Source: Phycisphaeraceae bacterium (lineage in GTDB: Bacteria; Planctomycetota; Phycisphaerae; Phycisphaerales; Phycisphaeraceae). Taken from it: a DNA stretch of 64,000 nt. A program made the translations under genes and the position numbers. The notes under the pieces are model-generated. The model had not been told where the DNA came from and did no database searches. It saw only the letters and a program-made list of their open reading frames with translations. Shown here in pieces: positions 1 through 15,202 of this stretch (position 1 is the stretch's first letter; every line of letters begins with the position of its first letter). Where the stretch lies: assembly GCA_029260715.1 (NCBI GenBank), contig JAJDCS010000023.1, positions 1 through 64,000 on the forward strand. Direction: 5' to 3'.

Positions 1-6336
<6,336 letters not shown>

Positions 6337-6564
6337 GGAAACCCCTTCTGCGCCTACACCGCCCCACCTCCACTTCCCGAACGGCCGTTCCGTGAGCGGG
6401 CCGGTTCAGACGCCAAGCTTAGTTCAATAATAACTATTACCGTACACAGGCCCTCCCGTGGCACATACCAGTAACCACCGAGCATTGCCTCACTGTCTTC
6501 CGAGCCGCTGCGTGGGAGGCAGCATGCCCGACAAAGCGGGCCTTCACGCTACGGGTCCACGCAA

Positions 6565-7209
6565 TTAGTTTCTTCGAATGGCGTCTCTTCTCAAACGCCC
6601 AACGATCCCAAACGCCATCATAAGGAGGGAGAGCGATGCCGGTTCTGGGATCACGACCTGCACCGAAGACGAACCGAAGCTGATCTGCTCATCGAGCACC
6701 TCAAAATCTCCGGTAATGAACACGTCGTCGGTGGGGAAGTCGCGCAAAAGACTGGTGGTTAATGAAGACGAGCCCTGGGCAACGCCCGTGAGCGTCAGCG
6801 TCGCCAAACGCATCCGCAGACCACCCATCCCGTCGTCTTCGCCCTTGTAAATATCGGCAAAACTAAAACTCGCCGGCAACGCCGCGCGGATCTCCAACAC
6901 CCCCATCGCAAACTGAAGATCAGGCCCACCGCCTAGCCCGTTGTCGTCCAACGCGGCAGGCAGGTCCACCGAATCCAGCGTCACCTTGGCTTCGTCAATC
7001 TCGACCGCCATTTTCATTGAGAACAGCCCGCTAGCCACCGCCTGGTTGCCGGGCTGTTGGTCGTCGGCGTCCAAAACAATATCCACTTCCACCGTCTGCC
7101 CTTGCTCGATCATGATCTGTGTGCTCTCAGCACCCACCACAATCCCGCCGTGAGCAATCGCCGCAGACAAACACACCGCAGACAAAAAACAGATTCCCCT
7201 CAGCATCAT
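6565..7209 (-). CDS. PEP-CTERM sorting domain protein, cohesin-like
   Basis: 214 aa. It begins with a signal peptide (hydrophobic stretch about residues 4-20 ending in Ala-His-Gly). The C-terminus is a textbook PEP-CTERM tail: Ile-Pro-Glu-Pro-Ala-Ser, a hydrophobic segment, then an Arg-rich end (GRLRRD). Such tails are recognised by exosortases in EPS-producing bacteria. The middle is beta-rich and Asp-rich, with VEVDIVLDADD and a later FADIYKGEDDG segment, resembling cohesin-like domains seen in other PEP-CTERM proteins. AGGTG upstream serves as Shine-Dalgarno. It lies between the giant LEPR-XLL gene and a second PEP-CTERM gene, and probably works in the envelope or EPS matrix. The precise role is unknown. 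Confidence 0.85.
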   Translation of the reverse strand: MMLRGICFLSAVCLSAAIAHGGIVVGAESTQIMIEQGQTVEVDIVLDADDQQPGNQAVASGLFSMKMAVEIDEAKVTLDSVDLPAALDDNGLGGGPDLQFAMGVLEIRAALPASFSFADIYKGEDDGMGGLRMRLATLTLTGVAQGSSSLTTSLLRDFPTDDVFITGDFEVLDEQISFGSSSVQVVIPEPASLSLLMMAFGIVGRLRRDAIRRN

Positions 7210-7332
7210 CTTTTTTCACCTATCAGGCTTGGATAATTGTCGTTCATGCTAATTTCCACGACCGCGATAGTCCCAACACGTCAACCGTACGCACGTGACG
7301 GCAGCCCACTATTCAAGAAGGCTGCATTAAAT

Positions 7333-8064
7333 CTACCGCACGCGACGGCTTGTAACCCCTAGCACCGAGCCAACCAGCAGCATAAGGCCGGCTGCGGGCT
7401 CGGGAATCGGAGGCGCGGCAGCCGTCGGCCTCTGCAGCATCTGGAAAGCCGTAGCGCTTACGCCCGGGATACCGGCGTCGCCAATGTCGCCAATGTCAAA
7501 CCTGAGCCGGAAGCTCTCGCCGACAGCGACCGTGTCACCAAAATTGATCGTCAAAGTCCCGTTTTGACCGTCCCGAACGATGTTGGAATCAGTCACGGAA
7601 ATCGTGGAACCGGTAAGCGCGTTGATATCAACAGTAGCATCACCCGCGACACCGTCTAATTCAACTGGGTTTGTTTTTGGAGCGATCAGGTCTGTGCCCG
7701 TCCGACCAAAAAAGTCGGCGCCAACTAAAATAATCCGATACGAACTCCACGCGTCTGACGTGTTGTTCGTAATGATTTCGACAATCGTCTGCGTGATCAA
7801 CGCGGAAGCGCCGTTGTTGTCGGCGTCGTAATCGTATATCAGGCTGTGCTGCGAGATTGAACCAAACGTCGCTGAAGAGCCCAACAACGCGGTGCCTTCA
7901 GTAAAACCAACATCCACAACACCCGTACCCGCCGGCACTGAACTGACAGTCCCATTGTGGCTCACTACGGCACCGTGCGTCGAAGCGGCAAAACCGATTA
8001 CCGCTGACGCTGCTACAACAAAGCCACTCATACGTAGGGCTGATAAATCCTTAGCTCGCCTCAT
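7333..8064 (-). CDS. PEP-CTERM sorting domain protein
   Basis: 243 aa. A signal peptide (hydrophobic part about residues 12-31, ending Ala-Ser-Thr-His-Gly-Ala) is followed by a beta-rich secreted domain with no catalytic motif I recognise. The tail reads Pro-Ile-Pro-Glu-Pro-Ala-Ala, a hydrophobic stretch, then Ser-Arg-Arg-Val-Arg, which fits PEP-CTERM. A strong GGAAGGAA Shine-Dalgarno lies 8 bases before the ATG. A sigma-54-like -24/-12 element is placed about 40-50 bases upstream (separate entry). It is likely exported and processed by an exosortase encoded outside the window. Confidence 0.85.
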   Translation of the reverse strand: MRRAKDLSALRMSGFVVAASAVIGFAASTHGAVVSHNGTVSSVPAGTGVVDVGFTEGTALLGSSATFGSISQHSLIYDYDADNNGASALITQTIVEIITNNTSDAWSSYRIILVGADFFGRTGTDLIAPKTNPVELDGVAGDATVDINALTGSTISVTDSNIVRDGQNGTLTINFGDTVAVGESFRLRFDIGDIGDAGIPGVSATAFQMLQRPTAAAPPIPEPAAGLMLLVGSVLGVTSRRVR

Positions 8065-8101
8065 GATTAAGATTCCTTCCGCTCCACAGGGTTTGTGTGT
8101 C

Positions 8102-8116
8102 GCAAATTAAAAGCCG
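8102..8116 (-). promoter_or_regulatory. Candidate sigma-54 (-24/-12) promoter of PEP-CTERM gene
   Basis: On the minus strand the sequence CGGCTTTTAATTTGC has GG and GC in exactly the register of the TGGCAC-N5-TTGC consensus. Three positions of the -24 box differ. The predicted start of transcription is near 8091, leaving a leader of about 27 bases with a good Shine-Dalgarno before the ATG at 8064. Sigma-54 control of PEP-CTERM genes through PrsK/PrsR is known in other bacteria. This single match is suggestive, not proof. Confidence 0.4.
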
Positions 8117-8543
8117 TACTGGAGCAGTACCTACGGCCTAGAAACTGGATAGCTGAAACTCTCCCTTAACCTGAATTACCGGCATAATTACTACAAAAAT
8201 ATAACCTGCATAGGTATTCGTGTCAATACATAAACACTAATTTCCTACAATAAAAAGTTGTCCTATTGAGATTTGTTGGGCGGCTTGCTTCTCTTAATTC
8301 ATACCGCATTCTTCTCCCGCGCGTCGAATGTGCGATAAGTCATTATCACGCCTATTGTCACACTCAAAAACCCCATACGCTTTTAATCACGAGGGGCTCA
8401 CCAGCGTACTTGTAAAAATAGGTAAAGCCGGCGGTTTAGAAAGAATGGCTTTATATCGCCCGCACACGCTTGTTAGTAGCCCGCCGTCCGTTGGGAAGAT
8501 CACTACGGGCTTTGACCCGTATCCCCCAATAGATGATAGACTT
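8117..8543. other. Intergenic region without recognisable gene
   Basis: About 430 bases between the PEP-CTERM gene and the end of a glycosyltransferase gene, more A+T-rich than its surroundings (especially 8160-8330). A short inverted repeat (GTACT-N5-AGTAC) sits at about 8117-8131, just upstream of the sigma-54-like element, where an activator site could lie. A short plus-strand reading frame (8328-8672) has no family features and runs into the coding part of the neighbour, so it is not called. Confidence 0.5.
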
Positions 8544-9521
8544 CTAAATCAGCAGGGCCCGGAACCGCACGCTGCCCGCCAACAGCAGCAGCAAGGAAAT
8601 CAAGTCACGAGGCAGATAAACGACCGATCGCAGCAGCCGCAGCGGCCCCTTGAGCGTGCCTGTCGGCTCTGAAGACCGCGACAAGATATAGGGCAGCCAA
8701 CCCAGCAACCACAGCGGCGACCACAGCGACAAAACCGTAGAAATCAGCCCCGCCAGCAAACACGCCTGGTTCCTGTCGTAAAAATACCGCCAAAAAAAGT
8801 ACTGCCTCAACTCCGGGAACTTACCCACCAGGCGGGGCCAATAAAAATTGTATTTGTTGACGAGCCACTTGTGCACGGGCATCGGCCGAACCTCGTGATA
8901 CACCAACGCCCCGGCAGCGAAACCGGTGCCCCAGCCCAGCCGCTTCAGCCGCCACGCCAGGTCGATGTCCTCGCCACCCATCCGGTAGTTCACGCCCGAC
9001 CCCATGTCGTACTGAAAGCCGTTGCCCTGCTCAAAGGCTTCACGGCGGTAAAAGATATTGGCCGTTGCATAGATGAAGCCCTCAGATTCGACTTGGATAT
9101 AGTCGCTAAACACACCCCGCTTGACGACCGGCTCGGGCATCGTCTTGCCCAGAATAATCCCCACGCCCGGCTCAAACGCCGCCAACCCCTCTTCAAGCCA
9201 ACGCGGCGTGGCCACGCAGTCGCTGTCCATGAACGCAAAAAACTCCCCCCTGCCAAACCCCGCCCCCATGTTCCGCGACGGACCCGGGCCCTCCGGCTCT
9301 TTGGTGCAACACTTGAGCGTAAACGGCGCCTCGGCTGCCAACCCCTCCACCACCGACACAACCTGATCGTCCGGCGAGCTGTCCGCCACGATCACCTCAT
9401 ATTGCGAGGCTGGCAATGTCTGACCAAACATCGACCGCACCGCCGCGCGCACCATCTCCGGGCGTTTGTACGTTGGGATCACAACCGTCACCGTCGGCAC
9501 AGGGCCTTGCTCAGCCAACAC
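8544..9521 (-). CDS. Glycosyltransferase family 2
   Basis: 325 aa. The N-terminus has the GT-A start TVVIPTYKRP (about 10-20). A DSD metal-binding motif in FAFMDSDC lies near residue 100, and a GGEDIDLAWRL motif near 195 marks the acceptor/catalytic Asp region. Two hydrophobic segments near the C-terminus suggest membrane association. It probably transfers a sugar from a nucleotide donor to the growing lipid-linked EPS unit. It lies 48 bases downstream of the C-methyltransferase gene and seems to close the minus-strand EPS gene run. Its layout and last residues (GSVRFRAL) match the GT2 at 30146-31174, so the two are probably paralogues. Donor and linkage cannot be told from sequence. Confidence 0.88.
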   Translation of the reverse strand: MLAEQGPVPTVTVVIPTYKRPEMVRAAVRSMFGQTLPASQYEVIVADSSPDDQVVSVVEGLAAEAPFTLKCCTKEPEGPGPSRNMGAGFGRGEFFAFMDSDCVATPRWLEEGLAAFEPGVGIILGKTMPEPVVKRGVFSDYIQVESEGFIYATANIFYRREAFEQGNGFQYDMGSGVNYRMGGEDIDLAWRLKRLGWGTGFAAGALVYHEVRPMPVHKWLVNKYNFYWPRLVGKFPELRQYFFWRYFYDRNQACLLAGLISTVLSLWSPLWLLGWLPYILSRSSEPTGTLKGPLRLLRSVVYLPRDLISLLLLLAGSVRFRALLI

Positions 9522-9569
9522 TGTCCTCCTTTGATCTATTTACAAGGGCAAAAACACACAAAATTAATA

Positions 9570-10799
9570 TCAGGGGATAATCACCGGCGTCGGCAGCGGC
9601 ACGATGAAGCTGTTGCGGTACCCGTGTTTCGACTTGAAGAGAAAGATAATCTCGTCCTTAAAGTTCCACGCACCGATGACGATGTAGTCCGGGTCCATCG
9701 CCATCAGGTCTTCCGGACTGACCACGGGGATGCGCACGCCCGGGCACAGCAGCCCCTGTTTGCGCGGGTTCGCGTCGCCCACGGCGCTCATCAGGTCGGT
9801 CCCCACACCGCAGTAATTCAGCATCGTCATGCACTTGGCCGCCGCGCCGTACCCCACCACACGTTTGCCCTGCTTGGCTAGCTTCTCCAACAGGCCCACA
9901 AACGCCTCGCGCTGGTGCTTCACCGCCTCGGCGAACGGCTGCCACCCCTCGGGTGTGTTGAGTTGGATCATCGATTCGAAATCAATAAAAGCCTGGTCCG
10001 CCCGCGGGGTCGGCGACCGCTCGTGCTTGATCTCGCACAAAAGCGATCCGCCGTTCATGTTGACGAATGTGATATCGGTGATCTTCATGCCGAACCGGCG
10101 CATCAGGTTCGACACCGACCCGACCGTCAGGTACGACAGGTGCTCGTGGAAAACCGTGTCGTATTGCAGCTCGTTCCTAAGCATGAACGCGTAGGGCACC
10201 TCAAGCACCAGCACCCCGTCCGGGGCCAGCAGCTTCTGTATCCCAGCCACCAAGTCTTGCAGCTCACACGAGTGCCCCAACACGTTCCTCGCCACCATCA
10301 CGTCCGCCGGGCCGTGTTCCTTCAGGACGCGTTCGACCACAGCCACCCCGAAAAAATCGCGGATCGACGGCAGGCCTTGCGCGTTGGCTTCCACCGCGAG
10401 GTTCGACGGATCGACACCCAATATGCCAAACCCGGCATCTCGGTAGTGCCGCAAGAAGAACCCGTCGTTGCTAGCGATTTCGACTAAAAAAGATTTCTCT
10501 TTGTGGTGGTGACGCTCGCGTAGTCGCTGCGAAAACCACTGGGCGTACTTCTTGACCGTCTCTGATGTGGACGTAACCCACAGGTATTGGCCAAAGAGCT
10601 TCTCGCGCGGCACCTCTTCCATAATCTGGATCAAGCTGCACGCCTTGCACATCACCAGCGTCAGGCTCTCGGTGAACCGGTCTTCGGTCGACGCGTTGTC
10701 CCCGACAAACGCATTGGCCAGCGGCAGCTTGCCCATGTCAAGCAGCACCGCGTAATCGGTGCTATCACAACCGCGGCATGTATACGGCCCGTGACTCAT
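9570..10799 (-). CDS. NDP-sugar C-methyltransferase (Methyltransf_13/14 type)
   Basis: 409 aa from the ATG at 10799, which has a GAGGAG Shine-Dalgarno; the previous gene ends 10 bases earlier, so the longer frame to 10853 is less likely. The N-terminus has CRGC and CKAC pairs typical of the zinc-binding domain of sugar C-methyltransferases. A SAM motif (LVEIASNDGFF) follows at about 95. The C-terminal third is a Methyltransf_14-type domain with GYGAAAKCMTMLNY. Relatives methylate carbon 3 of 4-keto-6-deoxy sugars (TylCIII, NovU type). It sits directly behind a CDP-glucose 4,6-dehydratase, so the likely substrate is a CDP-4-keto-6-deoxyhexose and the product a branched-chain sugar for the EPS. 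The exact sugar is inferred. Confidence 0.85.
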   Translation of the reverse strand: MSHGPYTCRGCDSTDYAVLLDMGKLPLANAFVGDNASTEDRFTESLTLVMCKACSLIQIMEEVPREKLFGQYLWVTSTSETVKKYAQWFSQRLRERHHHKEKSFLVEIASNDGFFLRHYRDAGFGILGVDPSNLAVEANAQGLPSIRDFFGVAVVERVLKEHGPADVMVARNVLGHSCELQDLVAGIQKLLAPDGVLVLEVPYAFMLRNELQYDTVFHEHLSYLTVGSVSNLMRRFGMKITDITFVNMNGGSLLCEIKHERSPTPRADQAFIDFESMIQLNTPEGWQPFAEAVKHQREAFVGLLEKLAKQGKRVVGYGAAAKCMTMLNYCGVGTDLMSAVGDANPRKQGLLCPGVRIPVVSPEDLMAMDPDYIVIGAWNFKDEIIFLFKSKHGYRNSFIVPLPTPVIIP

Positions 10800-10809
10800 G
10801 TCCGTCTCC

Positions 10810-11931
10810 TCATTGCCCTGGCAGTGCCCAGGCGATTCCTTGCTCTTGGGCACACCGGGTGTACCGCTCGATCTGCTCTACCGCGTAGCTGCACATGTCC
10901 TGGCTGGGGTCTTCGTAGAACCGCTTGTACCACTCTACGATCGCGTCGAGTGTCTGCTCGATGCGCCACGCCGCGTGCCAGCGCAGGTGGTGCGTGGACT
11001 TGCTGCAATCCACCCGCAGCATCATGGCCTCACCGCCGGGCTCACCGGGCTGTACCACCAGTTTGGTGTGCGGGGGCGACCACTTATCAAGAATCTGTTG
11101 AACGACTTCGCCCGCGGGGAGCATCTGAAACTCCGTAGGCCCGAAGTTCCACGCCGAGCAGTACAGGTCCCGATTCGTGTGCATCACCGCGCCCAGCCAC
11201 AGATACCCGCTAAGCGCCTCGAGCACGTGCTGCCAGGGCCGCGTGGCGTTGGGGTGACGCACGATAATGTTCTCTTGATCCATGATCGCGCGGACGATAT
11301 CGGGGATCAGCCTGTCCGCTGCCCAGTCCCCGCCGCCGATCACATTCCCCGCCCGCCCCGACGCGATCGCCAAGTCACTGGGCGGATCAGAGAACTTCTG
11401 AAACCGCTTGTCTTGGAAGCTGGCCACCACCAATTCCGCACAGGCCTTGCTCGCCGAGTACGGGTCATGGCCGCCCAGGTGATCCGTCTCGCGGTACCCC
11501 CATTCCCACTCCATGTTTTTGTAACACTTGTCACTGGTCACCACCACCGCCGCCGAGACCGAATCCGCCCGACGCGCCGCCTCTAAAACATTCACCGTCC
11601 CCATCACGTTGGAGTTGAACGTCGACCGGGGCTCCCGATACGACACACGTACCAGCGACTGCGCCGCCAGATGGAAAAGAATGTCGGGTGAGTGGTCCTT
11701 AAAGACTTTGCTTACCGACTCGAAATCGCACACATCGCCGCTGATGTGTGCGATCCGCTGATCCAGGCGGCAAGCCTGAAAATGCGAGGGGTTTGTCGGT
11801 GACTCCAGGGCATACCCCACCACGTTCGCGCCCAGGTGGTGCAGCCACGCCGCCAGCCACGAGCCTTTGAATCCCGTATGCCCCGTGATGAGCACGGTCT
11901 TGCCGGCGTAAAAATCTTTAAACGGCCTCAT
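10810..11931 (-). CDS. rfbG: CDP-glucose 4,6-dehydratase
   Basis: 373 aa from the ATG at 11931 (GGAG 8 bases upstream; overlaps the preceding gene by 14 bases). Extended SDR fold: NAD-binding GHTGFKGSW near the N-terminus, a VTSDKCYKN stretch containing the active-site Ser/Thr-Asp-Lys, and catalytic YSASK. The WEWGYRE and RPWQHVLE segments are characteristic of RfbG rather than of dTDP-glucose dehydratases. It converts CDP-glucose to CDP-4-keto-6-deoxyglucose in the cytoplasm. Its donor would come from the RfbF-like enzyme at 33494-34198. The C-methyltransferase follows 10 bases downstream. Confidence 0.92.
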   Translation of the reverse strand: MRPFKDFYAGKTVLITGHTGFKGSWLAAWLHHLGANVVGYALESPTNPSHFQACRLDQRIAHISGDVCDFESVSKVFKDHSPDILFHLAAQSLVRVSYREPRSTFNSNVMGTVNVLEAARRADSVSAAVVVTSDKCYKNMEWEWGYRETDHLGGHDPYSASKACAELVVASFQDKRFQKFSDPPSDLAIASGRAGNVIGGGDWAADRLIPDIVRAIMDQENIIVRHPNATRPWQHVLEALSGYLWLGAVMHTNRDLYCSAWNFGPTEFQMLPAGEVVQQILDKWSPPHTKLVVQPGEPGGEAMMLRVDCSKSTHHLRWHAAWRIEQTLDAIVEWYKRFYEDPSQDMCSYAVEQIERYTRCAQEQGIAWALPGQ

Positions 11932-12934
11932 CTCTGGTTCTCCATGCTCTGGCGGCATCGCAGCCGTTCCGGTACCAATCGGCCGTCTTTCGAAGGCCTT
12001 GTTCAAGTGAATACCCGGGGTGCCAGCCTAATACATTCCTGAGTTTGTAAGACGAACTCTTCTTCATCGAAACCTCATCCGAAGACGACCGCCCAATCTC
12101 CGGCGTTAGGTCCGGCCGTTCAAGCACGCTCAAAATTAACTCCACCATCTGCAGCGCGCTGACCGGTCGCTCACTGCTGATGTTGAACACCTGGCCGTTA
12201 ACACCCTCTTGCCGGGCACAATCCGCCAACGCCACAATCGCCCCGGCTGCGTCTTCCACGTAGATATAGTCACGCACCGCGCGCCCGTCGCTCCGCATTT
12301 TAAGACGCTCGCCCGCCAACGCCGCCCGGATCGTACCCGGGACAATCCGGTTGAAGTTAACGTCACCCGGCCCATACACGTTGCTGAGCCTGCCGATGCA
12401 GACCGCGACCCCGTAAGCCTCAAAATACATCCGCCCCACCATCTCCGCACAAGCCTTGGAAACTTCATACGGAGCCGTACACCGCAGCGGCGACTCTTCC
12501 GTGCTCAGGTGGTCGCCCGTCTCGCCGTAAACCGCGTCCGTGGACATCAATACCACCGCCGGGCGACGCTCCGACAGGCGAACGGCTTCCAGCACGTTCC
12601 ACGTGCCCCGGGTATTCGCTTCTAGCGTGGCGCGGGGCTGCTGCCGCGCGGCCAGCACGTCCGTCTGCGCCGCCATGTGCAGAACCGTGTCAACGCTGTT
12701 TCTTGCGATCGCTTCTTTGATAACCGCCGCGTCGGCAACATCACCGTTGAGAAGGGTGGCCCGCTCGGAGAGGCCTAACTGTGCGAACAGGCTCCCCGCC
12801 GCGGGTGGCCGCCGTACCAGGCCAACGACCTGGGTACCGCGATCACACAGCAATTGGACGACCCAACTGCTGACGAAACCGGTGCACCCGGTGATCAAGA
12901 TCGTTTGGTTACTAAATTCAGGCATCGCCGCCAC
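11918..12934 (-). CDS. NAD-dependent epimerase/dehydratase (SDR)
   Basis: 338 aa. Rossmann motif TGCTGFVSSW at residues 15-24, a STDAVYGE segment holding the active-site Ser/Thr, and catalytic YEVSK at about 155. It resembles the CDP/dTDP-glucose dehydratase and 4-epimerase branch of extended SDRs. Its stop overlaps the rfbG start by 14 bases, so the two are probably translated together. It is a candidate 4-reductase or epimerase acting on the CDP-4-keto-6-deoxy sugar. A second dehydratase is possible; substrate not determined. Confidence 0.82.
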   Translation of the reverse strand: MAAMPEFSNQTILITGCTGFVSSWVVQLLCDRGTQVVGLVRRPPAAGSLFAQLGLSERATLLNGDVADAAVIKEAIARNSVDTVLHMAAQTDVLAARQQPRATLEANTRGTWNVLEAVRLSERRPAVVLMSTDAVYGETGDHLSTEESPLRCTAPYEVSKACAEMVGRMYFEAYGVAVCIGRLSNVYGPGDVNFNRIVPGTIRAALAGERLKMRSDGRAVRDYIYVEDAAGAIVALADCARQEGVNGQVFNISSERPVSALQMVELILSVLERPDLTPEIGRSSSDEVSMKKSSSYKLRNVLGWHPGYSLEQGLRKTADWYRNGCDAARAWRTRDEAV

Positions 12935-13121
12935 GCTTGAGACCTCAGATCATAGTTTGGTGAGGGCTATACGATCCGCAGGCACAAACGAGCACTAGCG
13001 TATCCTGAAACCCACTATGGACACCAACCTTCTACTCAATCAGTTTATCGACACGCACCCCGTAAAGTCCATGGCTGCCTGCACTAAATCAGCACACCCC
13101 ATTCAGACGCCGATGAGGCTA

Positions 13122-14189
13122 TTAATACCCCCCCGTCTCCGCTTTACCCCTCCCGGCCTCGTTTAAAACCTCTGTGTAGATGCACTGTAGCGTAGCGCTG
13201 AACTGCTCCCAGGTGTAAGACTCCGCCAATTCCCGGTTCCGCCGCCCCTGCGCTGATACCCGGGCCGGGTCGTCCCACAGCCTGGCGATCGCATCGGTCA
13301 GTTTGTGCAGATCGCCCTGGGGCACTTGCTCCCCGGCGTACTCAAGCGGCAGGGTCGAAACCACGGCGCACCCCGAAGCCATCGCTTCGAGCAACGCGAT
13401 CGGGAACCCCTCGGCTTTTGAGGGCAGCACGAAGACACTAGCCCGGCTGAAAGCGTCCCGCAGCGGAGCCCCGCTCTCAAACGCCACAAATTCGACGTTA
13501 CCCGGAGCCGCTTTGCGGACCTCGCGCTCGCCCGGCCCCCAACCCATCACGCGGAACCGCGCCCTCGGCAGCGACCGCGCAGCCGTCAGAACGTCGTAAA
13601 TACCTTTGCGCTTATCAAACTTACCCGCGTAGAGAATGACGTGTTCCTTCGGGTCAGCCGGGACGTACTTTTCCAGGTCGATCCCCACTTTGATCACCCG
13701 GCACCGCCCAGCCAAAGCGCCCAACTCAACCGCCCTGTCCAGTGAATATTCGCTTAGAAAGACCGACCGGGCGAAACCGCGCGTGACCAAAAATTTTTCA
13801 TACATCATGATCGCCCGCCCCACCACCGGCCCACGCATCTCCTTCCAGGCTCGCCCGTACACACCGAGATTCATACACACCACCGGCTTGCCCAGTACCT
13901 TCCCCGCCAACCAAGAAGGCAAAATCGCCTGGTAGTTGAATGTCTGGATAAGGTCTTTGTCGCGCGCCATGGCGATAATTTTCCGAACCGCGAGGTTAAA
14001 CCGGTAGCGGTGGACCGGCAGCCTCGTGGTGGACACGCCTTCATAGACCGTCAGGTCGGCGGGCCCCGTGGTAAGCACGTCGACACCTATGCCCTGTCGC
14101 ATCAGATGCTGGGCCGCACGTAAAACCACGTACTCGCCCCCGCCGCCCATATCGGGCGCGAATCGCTCATGCGTCAGCAATACCTTCAC
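13122..14189 (-). CDS. Glycosyltransferase family 4 (GT-B)
   Basis: 355 aa. The GTG start at 14189 has AGGAG 6 bases upstream. The N-terminus has the Gly-rich loop DMGGGGEY of GT4 enzymes. The C-terminal domain has LYAGKFDKRKG and the nucleotide-sugar binding EX7E motif in SKAEGFPIALLEAMA (about 275). It is a cytoplasmic or membrane-peripheral sugar transferase in the EPS assembly line. It sits 27 bases downstream of a GT2 gene, in the same operon. Donor sugar unknown. Confidence 0.88.
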   Translation of the reverse strand: MKVLLTHERFAPDMGGGGEYVVLRAAQHLMRQGIGVDVLTTGPADLTVYEGVSTTRLPVHRYRFNLAVRKIIAMARDKDLIQTFNYQAILPSWLAGKVLGKPVVCMNLGVYGRAWKEMRGPVVGRAIMMYEKFLVTRGFARSVFLSEYSLDRAVELGALAGRCRVIKVGIDLEKYVPADPKEHVILYAGKFDKRKGIYDVLTAARSLPRARFRVMGWGPGEREVRKAAPGNVEFVAFESGAPLRDAFSRASVFVLPSKAEGFPIALLEAMASGCAVVSTLPLEYAGEQVPQGDLHKLTDAIARLWDDPARVSAQGRRNRELAESYTWEQFSATLQCIYTEVLNEAGRGKAETGGY

Positions 14190-14216
14190 GTTCTTCTCCT
14201 GACACGGCTCGACCCC

Positions 14217-15143
14217 TCAAGGGTGAGCCGACAATCGCTTGAGACGGTTGGCCCGCCAAGCCTTAAACGCGCGCACGCCCCTGCCCGGGGAACGCAACAG
14301 ATACCCGAGCGCCGGCCACGCGTGGCGTAACGCACAAACCACCCGGCCTTGACGCAGGCCGCAGAGCGCCAACGCAGCGTGGTTGCGTGCGTAAGCCTCA
14401 CGGAAAACCGCCCGGTGCTCTTTAGACAAATCTGAGAAACAAACCTCGATCTTCCGAAGCACGAGCAAGACCCGCTCACGCACGGCTATTTCATCCCGGC
14501 TGATGCTCCCCTCGTGGCGGCGGACCGCGGCCACCCGGCCGGGGGCGTACACAACCGCGTGCCGCGCCGCCAGACGCAGCCACAGATCGTAGTCTTCCAC
14601 CGCCCGGAGGCGGGGGTCTTCGTCGAACCGGCCCACCGCGTCAACGCAGCGACGCCGCACCAACAGCGTGGCGACAAACAAAAAATTACCTCGCAAAAGG
14701 TGGGGAAACAGGTTGCCCGACCTGACCGTAACCCCGTCAAGGACCGAACCCGTGGGCCGGCCCGGGTCATCCCGGAAAAAAACACCGTCCGAGTACACCA
14801 ACGCAGCGTCGGCGTGATCGTCCAAGGCCGCGACCTGCCGTTGCAATTTGTCGGGAAGGAACAGGTCGTCCGAATCCAGGAAAGCGACATACTCGCCACG
14901 CGCCTCCCGCAGCGCCGCGTTCCGAGCGACCGCCGGAAGACCGCAATGATCAAGCCCCAGGTATCGCACCGCACCCCCAAACGCCTCTACAACTTGACGC
15001 GTGTCGTCGGTGGACCCGTCATCGGCAACGATGACCTCCCAATCCGTAAAGGGTTGGGCTTGAACGCTGCGGATCGCGTCGGCCACATAACCCGCGCGGT
15101 TATACGTCGGGATGATCACGCTGACTTTGGGTTCTTGTGTCAC
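14217..15143 (-). CDS. Glycosyltransferase family 2
   Basis: 308 aa from a GTG at 15143. The GT-A domain has VSVIIPTYNRAGY, VADDGSTDD and the metal-binding FLDSDDLFLP, then VEDYDLWLRL near 190. The C-terminal 90 residues are basic and helical. It probably adds one sugar to the lipid-linked repeat unit. It lies between an SDR gene and a GT4 gene in the EPS run. Confidence 0.88.
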   Translation of the reverse strand: MTQEPKVSVIIPTYNRAGYVADAIRSVQAQPFTDWEVIVADDGSTDDTRQVVEAFGGAVRYLGLDHCGLPAVARNAALREARGEYVAFLDSDDLFLPDKLQRQVAALDDHADAALVYSDGVFFRDDPGRPTGSVLDGVTVRSGNLFPHLLRGNFLFVATLLVRRRCVDAVGRFDEDPRLRAVEDYDLWLRLAARHAVVYAPGRVAAVRRHEGSISRDEIAVRERVLLVLRKIEVCFSDLSKEHRAVFREAYARNHAALALCGLRQGRVVCALRHAWPALGYLLRSPGRGVRAFKAWRANRLKRLSAHP

Positions 15144-15202
15144 AGCAGGCTCGGTTCATGAACCGCGCGATCCACTCGCGGCGGCGGGCCCCACGGCCGG
15201 TA

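Noticed and set aside
8871-9881. 336-codon plus-strand frame over the GT2 and methyltransferase genes
   Set aside because: It is antisense to two well-supported genes, rich in Arg and His as frame shadows of GC-rich DNA are, and has no family motif.
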